This document shows, piece after piece, positions 48,201 to 60,663 of a stretch of 64,000 nt of DNA (positions are counted from its first letter, which is position 1; each line of letters starts with the position of its first letter). The translations under genes were made by a program, and so were the position numbers. The stretch spans positions 16,033,087-16,097,086 of the forward strand of contig NW_024040485.1 of the NCBI RefSeq assembly GCF_014851395.1. Reading direction: 5' to 3'. Under the pieces are notes generated by a model, which was not told the origin of the DNA, ran no database searches, and saw only the letters and a list, made by a program, of their open reading frames with translations. The DNA comes from Micropterus salmoides. Taxonomy: Eukaryota > Chordata > Actinopteri > Centrarchiformes > Centrarchidae.

Positions 48201-51200
48201 TGCCCTTTAGTGCAACCATTTTAGCTTTCATAATGGGGTCAGTGATGGAATCAAAATCTGCAATTGACAAGTAATGCACTCTAAGAAATAATCACTTTGC
48301 AAAAAAGACTGGTAATCTCTAACATGAATCTATACCAACAACTCGAAGTAGTGGCCTGAATAATTTACCAATGTTTGGGAAAAAGGAGTCGCTGGAGCGC
48401 TGTCGTATCATAGCTTGCATCTGCCTTTGCTGCTGTTGTTCCTGCCTCTCCTGGTCTAGGAGGTCCTGTAATAGGAGTGGCTGCTCTTCTAGCAGAAGGG
48501 GACGATGTTGCTGGCCGTGTTGACCCAGCGCTTGGTTCAACATGGTCTGCTGGGCCTGGCTTAGACCGCTCTGATCAACACCAGTGGCTAGCCCCACCTG
48601 GTGGTCTGTCCCAAAGCCAGTCATAGAAGCTTCTCCTGCAGTGGTGGCGTCAGCTATTGTTTGAGTCATGGTAAGTCCGGAGGTATGCTGAGTGTCAGTG
48701 ACTTGGTTCTGCTGGGGCATGAGGTTACCTCCTTGATTGACAGATTCAACGATTGGATTTAATGACTGCTCCTCAGGCTGCTGCTTAATGAGTAAACTAG
48801 ATAGGACTGGGGTAGAGTCAGAGATTACTTCCTGCTGGTTTGAGGTTAAGGTGTTTCCAGTGGCTTGCTGGTCTATGACCTCAGGGGTTTTTTGACAGTC
48901 CTTGAACTCTGTTTTAATTTCCTGCCCAGGTGTCAAAGAAGCAGAGTCCTGACTTGCAGGGGCTTCTAGCTTGATTTCAGCTAAAGACTTCTCACCTGAG
49001 GCCTCTGACTTTGCCAGTACAGATGTTGAACTGGATGAAGCCTCAGTTCCTGTGCTTGAGTTTTTGTTGATGTCTGTGGTGTCAACATTATCATCCATAG
49101 GATCACTGAGATCCAGTTCCTCATTAAACATATCTTTCTTGATGTCATCTAGGTCAGGGTCTGTATAGGCAATGATGTCAAATTTCCCAGATGTTAGGAA
49201 GTCATCAAGGTGTAGGTCGTTTGTCTCTAGGTCTAGGTCTTTACCATCTTCAGGATCCAAATTTAGGTTTTCCAAGTCAGCATCCACCAAGTCTTTCACC
49301 TCCACGTCCTCAAGATCTTTGACTGCTGATTCTTCTGCATCCAGTTTCTCCTCTACAGCTTCACTGCTCGTCACTGCGGCCATATCAGAATGCCCAGCAG
49401 GGGGTGCATTCAGGATCATAGATGCTACCATGTTCTGGGTCTCACTTGAAGCAGGCTGGCTCATGGATCTCATCAAAGGAGATTGTTTGAGTCCGTTGTT
49501 TCCTGACATTTGGGCTTGCTGATGAAGATTGTCCATGCTAGCAGATAGTTGTACATGGCCAGTCTGACTGACCATGGGGTCTACCATCCTGGGCCCCTGA
49601 TTTAAATGAAACCTGGTATTGGGTGCTCCTGGAAACCCTGGTGGCCTTTGACCCTGCAAGTTGGGATCTATGTTGTTTCCTTGCATGGCACCTGGAGGAT
49701 ATGGCATACGTTGCCTATTTTCTGCTGCTCTGTGTCGCAGCTCAATGAAAGGCTGGCCCATTATGTTGTGCTGCTGCACTGGCATACCACGTGGTGGGAA
49801 GTGCTGGGGAAGCCCCATGGGGTTGCCTCCTATACTCTTTGCCATTTCTGCAGACATGGACCGTCTCATTTGAGGGGGGACATCCTGCATTGGGTGTTGA
49901 CCCCGGGGAAAGAACTCTTGGGCCACATGAGGTCCTAGAACCCCAGGTGGAAATGCAAACCTAAAATAGGATCATATAAATTGAGAGGAAGGGCATTACT
50001 AAATATATACAGTGCTGTGTTCATCAATCACAGAACATGACAACACAAGCCATAATAAAAAGAATATAACACAAACCTTGGTCCCTGATGCCTCAAATTT
50101 GGATCTCCAGGATGTGGGCCCCTGGGGATTTGTCCCTCATTAGGGAAAGGGACACGCTGATCACCTGGAAAAGGTCCAGGAAACCTCATTGGTCCTCTCA
50201 TGGGTCCTTGTCCAGGATAAGGTGGAGGAGGCCGGTTGAACATTTCCCCCTGCTGACCAGGCCCCTCCTGGGGCCAGGGTCGTGGCGTTCCTGGGGCTAG
50301 GTTGCCAGCAGGCTCCTGGGGTCCCCTCTCCTGTCGAGTAGCACTCCTCTGTTGCTGCTGCTTGAGGATTAGTTCTCTAATTCGTTGTCGCTACGAAACA
50401 CAATAACAAGCATATATACATTTTTAGGCTTTTTTAAACACTAGGTCGATGGACCATGTATAGCTTACAATAATATGGCAATTTTTAGCTGTTCAGGGAG
50501 ATGTTCAGTTAATTTTGGCCCACTTAAACTCCACTTAAACTCCACAGCTATTGTGTAGCAATGCAAGTCAAAAGGTCCCTGTTTTCCCCCCCATTGACAG
50601 CCACTGCATGCTTTCAATTCTGCAAAGACACAAAGTTTTCACTTCCTATGACTCACATGTTTTGACGTAGTAGTTAATAAAACATGCACGCAGATGGAGA
50701 ACTAAGTCATTTTTGTAATTTGGCCATCATTTCCATTTGATATCGAAACATTCACTAACATCTACTCACTAACATTGCTGAGATCTGGAGATATGGTACC
50801 ATCAAATAATAGAGTAAAACGGGGGCGTCATTTGTTTGTTTTATATGCTGTTAATAGTTTTATTTTGTTTTCTGTTTCTGCATGTCCATGTATCAGACTG
50901 GATAGATTTTCTTTTTTTATGTGTGTTATGTGTAGGTTCAAGTAAGAGCTGTGGTCAGATATTTAGACAAGCTGTAAGCAAATTCTACAGAATTAGGAAT
51001 TACAAGGGCCATGCTCAGTTAAGGTTTTACCTCTAAATAAATGGTTTACCATAATATGATTGAAGCGGGGGTTTGTCATCTGACCGCTTGTGGTTCTTGT
51101 CATCTTAGACGAGTAATGTCTCTAACTGACTCTCAATAACTGACTTGGTTAGTAAACTATGTAATACATAATAATTTATGGCATTTCAAAATATCACTTA

Positions 51201-54200
51201 GGATGTTAAAAAAAAAAAAAACATTCTGTTACGAAATCTCTTAAAAAGAATAAAACCAGTGCAAATATTAAATTTGCTAAGTAATGTAGAAATAATTAGA
51301 TTTAGAATAGAACAACAGTATTCATGTACCTGTTTGAGTCTTTCCTCGCTCTCAGCAAGAGCAACACCCTGAGCCTCAGTGGAACCACCAGGTATTTGTG
51401 GGTTGTTACACAGTTGACCTGGGTCTGTTCCATTGTTACCCACACCCGAATGATCTTTCATTTCCATTTTCTCTACTGACTGCGGACGAGGGGTCATGGG
51501 GGCTTGCTCAAATGGATCATGGCCAGGTGTCTGACTTGGTCTTCTGGAGGGTGACTGAGTAAATCCATCTTCTGAAACACTAGGGTGTTTTGGTGTTTGT
51601 GATCCTGGATGAGGGAAGGGCTCTTGAAGCCTGCTTTGAGGTGTGGAGAAAGGATCCTGGCTTCCCATTGGTCCTAGTCTTGGCCCTTGTCTGCTGAGCC
51701 CATCAGGACCAGGCCGTGGGGTCCCTGGAGGCTGGCCGTAGGGGTCATTAAGCATTGGTCTGGGGGCTCCAGGCTGTGAAAACATGTCGATACTCCCTGG
51801 CCTTGATGTTCCAGGTGTACTAGTAAATGGCTCTATTGGTCCCCTCTGGCTTCCCGGTGACTTGGAAAACCTGTCTCCCACAGAGGGCCGTGGAGTACCT
51901 GGTGGCTGAGCATAAGGGTCCACTGAGTGGGAAGGAGACATCCTTTGTCCAGGATGTGACTGGTGAGTGAACTGGTTCATCCCACTGGGACGGTGAGTCG
52001 AAGGAGCCTGTGAGTAAGGGTCTGAGGATGGGCTAGGGGTGTTTGAAGGCTGACCATAGTTGTCATGTGGACGTGGGGTGCCAGGAGGTCGGGCATAGGG
52101 CTCGAAATAAGGCCGAGGTTGCGCACCGGGTTCATTGATGGATCGTTGGTTACCTGTAGACTGAGAGAAAGGATCACCAGCTTGCTTGTTGGAACCAGAG
52201 GGCTGGGCAAAGGGGTCATATGTGAAGTGGTCAGGTCTTGGAGTGGAAGGTGCATGAGCATATGGATTTCTAGACATTTGAGTCATTGGTCCTGGCTGAG
52301 CGAATGAGTGCACCTGAGGGAGATGCTGGCTCATTCTAGGGGAACTGGTGAAGTTGTCATTCCCTGAGGGTCTTGGGGTATGAGGAGGCTGAGCATAGGG
52401 GTCATTCTGCTGATTCTGAGAGAACCTGTCAGTAGGATGTAGACCCGATCGGTTGAAAGGATCCTGAGTCTGAGGAGGGGGCATAGGTGTTTTGAACAGA
52501 GGGACCGATCCAGACTCATTACTTCCAGGGATTGGTGCCAATAAAGGCCTTGAGTACGGGTCAGACAAGATCATCCTGTTCTGGGTCATGCGCTGATAGG
52601 CCTCATTTCTTATCATGGGCCTTGAGTATGGGTCTCTGCCTGGAGAACCCATTGGTGGCCTTCCCTGGGCAGGCTGACTGGCCCTGGGGGGACCCATGGG
52701 CTTCAAGAAAGGGTCCATTTCCCCACTTGGCCTGGGGGTATCAGGAGGTTTGGCATAAGGGTCACTGCTCATGGATGTTGGAGAGCCAAAAGATTCATGA
52801 GCAGGAGAGGGCCTCCCTCTGTCCTGCTGTTCCATCAAGGAGGTGGGTGATTTTCCAGATTCAACAGGCATTCTGCGACATGTATTTGGCCCAAGAGTTG
52901 GCGGTCTTGGGGTCCCGACCATCTTGGCATATGGGTCCCAAGGAGAAGAGGGTCTGGAACCAGAGGAACCTGGTGAGAATACCTGTGGGGACTGAGGTTG
53001 GGAGGAAGGGCCAGATGGAGGGGGTGGAGGGGGTCGTAAGAACACATCCTCAGGAGGGCCTGAAGTGGGGGTCCCTGGTAGCTGTGGCCTGGCAAAGCCT
53101 TCTTTAGAGTTGAGCTGCTGTATGGGAGACATGCTGCCATTGCTGGGCTGGGAGGCTGGGCTTTGGTTACCACTGTTGTTGCCATCTCCCTCTGACAGGC
53201 TGTTGGTCTGCTGCTGTTGCTGCTGCTGTTGCTGCAGTTGCTCATTCTTAACTTGCTCCAATTTCTGAGTGGCTTCAATTTTGGCTTGCTGCTTGCTTTT
53301 CTGCCTCATTTGCTGTTGGAAGGGCACAGTGAAAAGTGGGATTAGACATCAAAAGGGATGCAGCAAATATCAGTCTCATGCCAAAAATGAACTGGACCTA
53401 CTAACCACCAATGTCATCAGGGTTAATGTGGAGGATAGTGCAGATGTTTAGGGAGCTTTACTAAACCACCACTTCTTAGCTGTCTTAATATAATGTGGAC
53501 CTGCCGCTGCATTCGCTGACTTCATTGCATACACTCTTACCTGTCTAAACTTCCACTCTTGTTCATGCTCTGACTCTTTTGGTTTCAAAGGGTCTTTAAA
53601 CAGCAGTTCTGTGTCTAGTGGTATGTTGGGATCAAACACCTCAGGGGGCTGTTGCTGCGGATGGTGCCTCTTCACCGTCTCATTCGACATCTGGACTTTG
53701 TTGATGCGCAGGGCTGCTCGGTTATCTCTTGCCTTTTGCTAAACAGCAAATCAATCACAAGGGCAATACAGAAACTGTCAAATATTTCATAAACTCAAGA
53801 TCGCAGAAAAAGATGCAAACCTGATTCTCTGCATTTAGTGTGATACTGGATACATTTCCCTCATACTACTGCAAAAGCGGATATGTAAACACATGAAATT
53901 TCTCTTTCACAGCATTTGTTTAGGTATCTCACTATGGGGCCATGGTACATGGGGCCGTCAGTATTGGCAGGTTCAAAAGATGACTTCAGCTTCTCTCACA
54001 AGTCCAACTACCCGACAGCCAACCTCATGCTCAAAACAGCGTGAAGAGCTATGACATTCAAATTTTACAACCTCCCACAAGCAACAACATCCACAAAGAA
54101 AAGAAAACTACTTTCTATGAGCAGCTCCATCATCTTTGTAATCCAGCAACAGGGTTTATTTGGGATGGTGGTTCCCTCCTCATTGGCAGAGAGTTGTTGA

Positions 54201-57200
54201 CAGAGAAAAGTGTCTCCATCCATGAGGCTAGGGTGATATAATAAAGGCATGGAAAGTCCATAGTCCCATTAATGTTAAATATACATTTGTTTTAAATTTT
54301 TATTTGGGTAGGGCCTTACATAACTTTAAAATGTTCAAGCAATAGGGGCGCTCTGCTGGATTGCCATTTAGTAACTTACCCAATAAAAAACTAAAAATGT
54401 TTTTTGTATGCTGGGTCCTTTGGTTGTATACTCATCCTCTTCATACTACATATGCAGCACAGTCATCTTGTTACTATAAATCAGGTATCTCAGTATTTGA
54501 CCGATCATGACTGGGATGTTTAAGTGGGATATCAAAAGAAAAAGCCATGAAAGAGAAGTGCTACAATGTAACCAGTGGCAAAAAGCCCTTAAAATCACTA
54601 ATGCAGAGTACATTTTTTAATCAAGACTAGGTCTTTGAAACTAGCCTCTGCCAGATAAAATTACTTCTAGTGAACTTAATTACTGAGACCATAGTGAGTT
54701 CTAACACTGAGTGGGGCTTCCTATGCTAATTAGTTCATCTGTGAATGGCCGGATTTCAAATTGCATTGGCAAGAGGCAAGAGGCCAGATGCGGTAAAGGA
54801 GCCTGCCTTCCGCATACTAATATGGAAGTGCAACTAGTAGTGACAGTTTGACGTCTGGCATGGAAGAAAATTGTCAAATTCAACAGTATGAGTGATCTTA
54901 CCACATATGGGGCCCTGTCTTGTGAACTAGCTTTCCTCCAAAGTTTTGCAATTTGCTTTACTCTTGTAGACCAGTCTGTTGAAAGAATAAGAAGAGTTGT
55001 CATGCCAACAGTCTCACAGCACAGTCAAGGTATTTTTGCACTGTGTGACTGAGACAGTGCAGTGGGTACACCTCAACAAAGACCCAGAAATAACAGCAAT
55101 GATGACAATAAAAAAAGATGGACAAAGGGGAAATATATATATCTTTAGAGCCATATACAAACCTGGGTATTCTTCTTTAAGGTTAGGGAAATTGACATTG
55201 GTATATAGGACGGGTGCTACAGTGGCTAGCTCTCCAAGTGTCTCCTCTTTCTCCCACTTGAGTGTACTCCTTTGGGCATTTGACATGGCTTCAGTCTCCC
55301 CCTCAGGCAGAGATCCAGGGGGGGTAGGGCCGGGGCCATGGGCAGGGGAGGGCCATGAACCAACTACCTCTCGAGGCATCTGATTAAACTTTCTATCCCT
55401 GTAACAACAAAGGGAAGAGGCTCATCTTTAATCACAAAACTCTGGTTTTGCAGAGAAAAAAGAAAACTCAATCTTGGAATATTTCATATTTTAAAGGAAG
55501 GAAGCAGTACAATACCTTGGATTGTCAGTGAAAGGCATGCGGTTCAGGGGAGAGAAACTTTCTGGGATGCAGGGCCCTGCCCCTGGATTTGAAGGTAATC
55601 GTTGGTTTGGTCCCATCATACCATTCATCATTGGCATCCTTGGAAACATGGGATTCCCTACATACACGATTTAAGAGGTGAATTAGATGCAAAGATTTTC
55701 AAAAACAACACCGTCGAACGCCATCTCCGACAAGGTGCTTAATGATGTACCTGCATTGGGGTGAGGCATACTAGTGCCAGGTGTGGCAGCAAGGGGCCCT
55801 GGACCATGGGGGTGAGGCACCTGTGGTGGTGGAGGTGGTTGGCTAGTGCTGGGGCTAAGAACTGCTGTGAAGAGATCCTCCACATCTTTTCCCTCCAGCT
55901 CTGTAACAGAGTGTAGCAGTACAATGTTGTGTATGCCTGCATATATAATACCCATTTAAAGTAAGAGTAAAGATGGGTAAAATTAATAAACTACAATGTC
56001 AGAATTCATTACTCCCGATTGCAGCAGCTATGTGTTTTTAAAATTTTTTTTAAAAATCGCATTGGTAAATGGCCACTACAGGATGACCCATTACAAGAAA
56101 GAATTAGACAGAATTAACAAAGTAACATCTTCATATAGTAATACATTAATTGTATTTATAATGTGAGACAACTGGTTAATATTTTGTGTTTGCCTTGAAA
56201 CCTGTCTCACTAACTTGTAAAACATTGTTTAGCCAAATTCTGAATCACAGTCCAATTGCTGTAACAACACTACATAGGGAGTTCACAGTCACATTAATTA
56301 CTGTAGGACAATGGTGGATAAAGCTTACAGTTTTGCAAGAAAGAATGAAATTACAAACCTGGAATTTTGTAAAGTTTGCTGAGAATTGATTCTGAAACAA
56401 CAAGAGAATTACAGAAAACAGATAATTATTTATCCTGTATTAAATTTTAAAATAACGGCTCAAAAGACCTCAAAGTGTCTGGATGTCTGGTCTCTCACAC
56501 TGACCATCAGTGACCATCTTGTCTAGCTCTGGGCTAAGAATGCCGTCCAGGGGTTCCTCTGGGAGGGTTCTAGGAGTCCTCCGACCAGCCTGAGACTGGG
56601 GCGCCACTGGGGAACTGTCTGTCAGGGGCCCTATGTCCAGACCAGCTGTGGAAACACACAAAGACATACAAAAACAAATCATAAAACGTACGCACAAAGC
56701 AACCAACAAGATACCCAACCAAGAAAGTGATCATAAATATAGACTTGAAGTAAGAACATGTTAATGGCCTGTTTAATGCAATCAAAACGGAACAGTATAG
56801 GATTACAGCTCTGTGGGGTTACGGTGTTGTTTAAAAGGAGTGTTTTGCTAACTGAAGAGACAGACAGCTCATACCAATTCTCAGTAAAAGGTACACAAAC
56901 ACTTGAACGTTGGTGTTGGAAAGTATTGCTCTGGCCCACCAATTACATTGGTATTCTGCACTAAACACCTATTAATCTCTTTAAAAAAGGAAGCCATGCA
57001 ACCTTCATCAGTTTTTAAATAGCTGATCCAATACATAAAAAGAACCCCATAAAAATAATCTGGGTTACTACACTGCTAGCATCTTAAATTAAAATTTCTC
57101 ACACTTTACGTTACATTACACATCATAACTGCAACAACTGTTTTACTAAACTTGGCTACAGTTGTCAATATCTGCATTATTAATAAGTAATATATGGACA

Positions 57201-60200
57201 CAGGGCATTTAAGTTGAACAAAGATTTTTACAAAAGAATGAAGGACATTTACTGCAGTGCTTTTTTGTCATCTAGCCACAGAACTGAGACGAGAAGACCT
57301 CCACAGTCTTCAGGAATTAGAAGGACATTTGCCAAGGCTGCTTGTTCTCTAAATTGCTTGGTTCCAAATTGCTCATTTCTTGAATGCCAGGATGTCTTTG
57401 TCAGTTTGTTTCTTCACCATCTTGATTCTCTGACGGCGGCTATGAATTTGTTCTCATATTTATATAAGAAATGTCACCACTGTGAAAGGGCTTCAGGAGG
57501 CTCACATACATAGACTGACACACCATATGCATTAGAGTGAATTCTGTGCACTGGGTTAGGTAAGCACTACGCAGTTAATGAGTGTTACAGCAATCTGAAA
57601 TGGTTGAGAAGTAGTATGTATGAAGCAGCTTATATGCATGCACACTCAGAGACACACACCGTAAGAGAGGAAGACTGCACTAAAGCAAGGGATTAGTAGG
57701 CCATAGCACCCTTACCAAAAGGAGGAGGTGAGCTGTCAACCTGGAAGGAGCAAAAATCAAGACCTACAAGGACCCAAAACCAGATAAAATGAGTGAAAAA
57801 ATAGTACAGACAGAACAAGCACAACACGCTTCAGACAATGCAAACAAAAGATAAAACCAAAGATGAACTAAAAATATTGTTAAAGAATGTGACATTTAAA
57901 AAAAAAAAAAAATCATTAAGTGGTGAAATCAAAATAAACTCGCTGTCTGAGGAAATTTCTGAACCGGGAGCAAAAGATTTTATAAACCCCACGGCTAGGT
58001 GACTATTAATAAATTCTTGCCACTGTGACTGCCTGTGAGATTTATATGACGCACCAGAGTCACTGCTTGGTTTTCCGAGCATTCCCAAGATGTCTGCATC
58101 AGTGTTCAGAACATCAGATAGATCAACTAATGGTTCCTCAGACGTCTCTGTAGATGGGGGGGGGGGGGAAAGGAACAAAAAAAAGAAAGAAAAACCAAAC
58201 CGTCACAAATCATAATTGATGGTGATGCTGAACGGACATGAGAATGTGATTTGGAACCTTTGTTTGGGTGCCACATGTAAATTTGGTCTTGAGCAAACAA
58301 GAGAGGAAACTGTATGTAAACATAAGCTAAACTGTACTGGCCTCTGAAAGACTTCAAATGTGCTTAACCAAATGTATCTTCCAAGAGTTTAATTTAACTA
58401 ATTAAAGTGACTTTCGAGATTTATTGGCATGGATATGAACCGTAATACTGGGATATCAAAACTAAAACATGTTGAAGACGGACAACTGTACTCAATCTTA
58501 GATTATGGATTTCATCATTCAATAAAGTTCTTTGAGGCTTTGATTGAGATAATTGTGGGTCATTTGGCCTCAAGCTTTACTGCATACTCAGACTCTTGCA
58601 AAATGTTCCTCATCTAAGCATACCCCTAGTCAGTTCTATGCTACAGTCTTTTCCCTTAAGAAATTCTGTACAGAATTTGAAAAGTTTATTTGGTTGAAAA
58701 ATCACATCATTCTCAGAAGGTCACACTTGTCAAGGTTACAGTGTTGCACTCTTTCAAATAGCAGCATACCATTTTCTGAACTGCAAAATCAGTTTTCTAA
58801 AGAGTTGATACCTTGAAATATCACTCATCCTCGTTATCTTTTTATTCCCTCCCATTTTAAACCACAGTACTGGATAGAACTCGTTCTCTCTAAAACTCGA
58901 CTTAGGTTTGGCTTACAACAATTTTAAGCAACAGCACTGTTTTACTACTTAATGTTCAAGAATATATAAAAAGATTGCCCAAAGAACTAAAGCTTAAGAG
59001 TTGACAGATCCATTTCACATGTGCTTCTCTCAACTGCATGAACATTTTGTACATCACTCTTTGCTAATAAAAGTTTGAAGTTGTGCTACGTTCCGACAAA
59101 CATTCAGGTGTGTTGTATACAGTACACATTGGTTTCAGTAATAGATTTTGACTATGCATAGATGTTAGTGAACGGTTTGCTGACAAACACTTTAATGGTG
59201 GTGGCTTCTCTCCATTTGGCCGTGTTGGTGTGCTGCATGGTACGCAGCGCCAATAGTGAGGAAATTTGCTTAAATATGTGCAGGCAGCAGGTAGGATGTG
59301 GAAAATCTGTCAGTTAATATCAAAACCGTTACAAGCAGTGTGGCCAAAGCTGGGCTTCTTGTTGAGATGCACTAAGTATACTATAAACAGTGTCTCATGT
59401 TCTGCAACATAATAAACATGTTAAACCACTGTTTGCATTCACAGCAATTTCATTAATTTGACTGAATCTTTAGACAGCTTGAAAGACACCTTTTCCATTT
59501 GGAATCAGCCTTTCTAAGCCACTGTTACTATTCTGTTTGTGGCACGTGGCATTTTTTTGTCCTGGCTGCACAACCGGTCACTGAGGTCAGCACAAGGGGC
59601 ATGTGCCATTTCATGTCAAACTGAGTGAAACGCAGAGAGAGCAGGAGTCAAAAGATTGAGGGGGCAGGTGAGACAAAGTGAGCTTGCAGAGAGAACAGAA
59701 GTTGAAACTTTATTTGGTATTTACAGAGTGAAATTCTGTGCAATTCTTTAGTGTAGCAGTAATGTGAATGGAGCTGCGGTTCTACAAATGACCCTTTGAA
59801 CACTAATGGCTAGAGATTAACCTTCGACACTCTGACTTTGTTTTACATGAATGAGTGAAATGTGGTTTGAACATATGTTCAGTGGACCTGATATCATACC
59901 TATTGACTCCTGTATGAAAAGGGTTAACACTCTCATTGGGTGAGGACACTTGCAGAGACGAAGGAGAGAAATACGTGGAAGAAAAGACATTGTTATGCGC
60001 CAAAATAAGAATAAAAGATACCCCTGTTGAGTCAGGCTTTTACAATACCTGGAGTGATTCCTTTCCAGCACTGATCTAATTTATGCCATTCTTGTTTATT
60101 TGGTCATATCTAATATTCAATCCAACGCCTTGCTTTGAATCAATGAATCATTACATCCCTTGTCCTGGAGAAATTAATTAATGTGTATACGTACGTGCTG

Positions 60201-60611
60201 CTGCTGGTCTGACGGGAAGGGATGTTGTCGATGCGCTGAGCAGAGGGTCTGATGAAGGGTCAAGGAAGCTGGTGGTTGGATGTTTCCTCTCCACTTGGCT
60301 TTGCCCCTCTTCTAGTAAGCCAGACTCAACCCCCTGCTGCCTGCTCTGCTTGCTTTTGTCTAGCAGGTCCTTTCCGAAGAATGCCTCCTGAACATGACAA
60401 CACAAATCACTGGTCAATTCTCTGGGTTGACACTTCAGTTCAGGGAACTGTCAGCTTACCTTTCTTGACATCATACTTGGGAAACACATCACCATGTCAA
60501 ATAGAGATCATTCAGTACACACTGAAGGCCCACGAGAACTGGCCAACATGACATAGAGAAGCTCTGAAACAGCTGACCTCACTCTTGTCAGCACCTACCT
60601 CCCCAAACCAC

Positions 60612-60663
<52 letters not shown>

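Noticed and set aside
52532..53107. 191-codon plus-strand frame
   Set aside because: Shadow of the biased proline-rich kmt2c exon on the other strand.
57716..57740. Shorter version of the 48-bp kmt2c exon using acceptor ccttccag
   Set aside because: The phase-1 continuation gives GGT TGA, an immediate stop.
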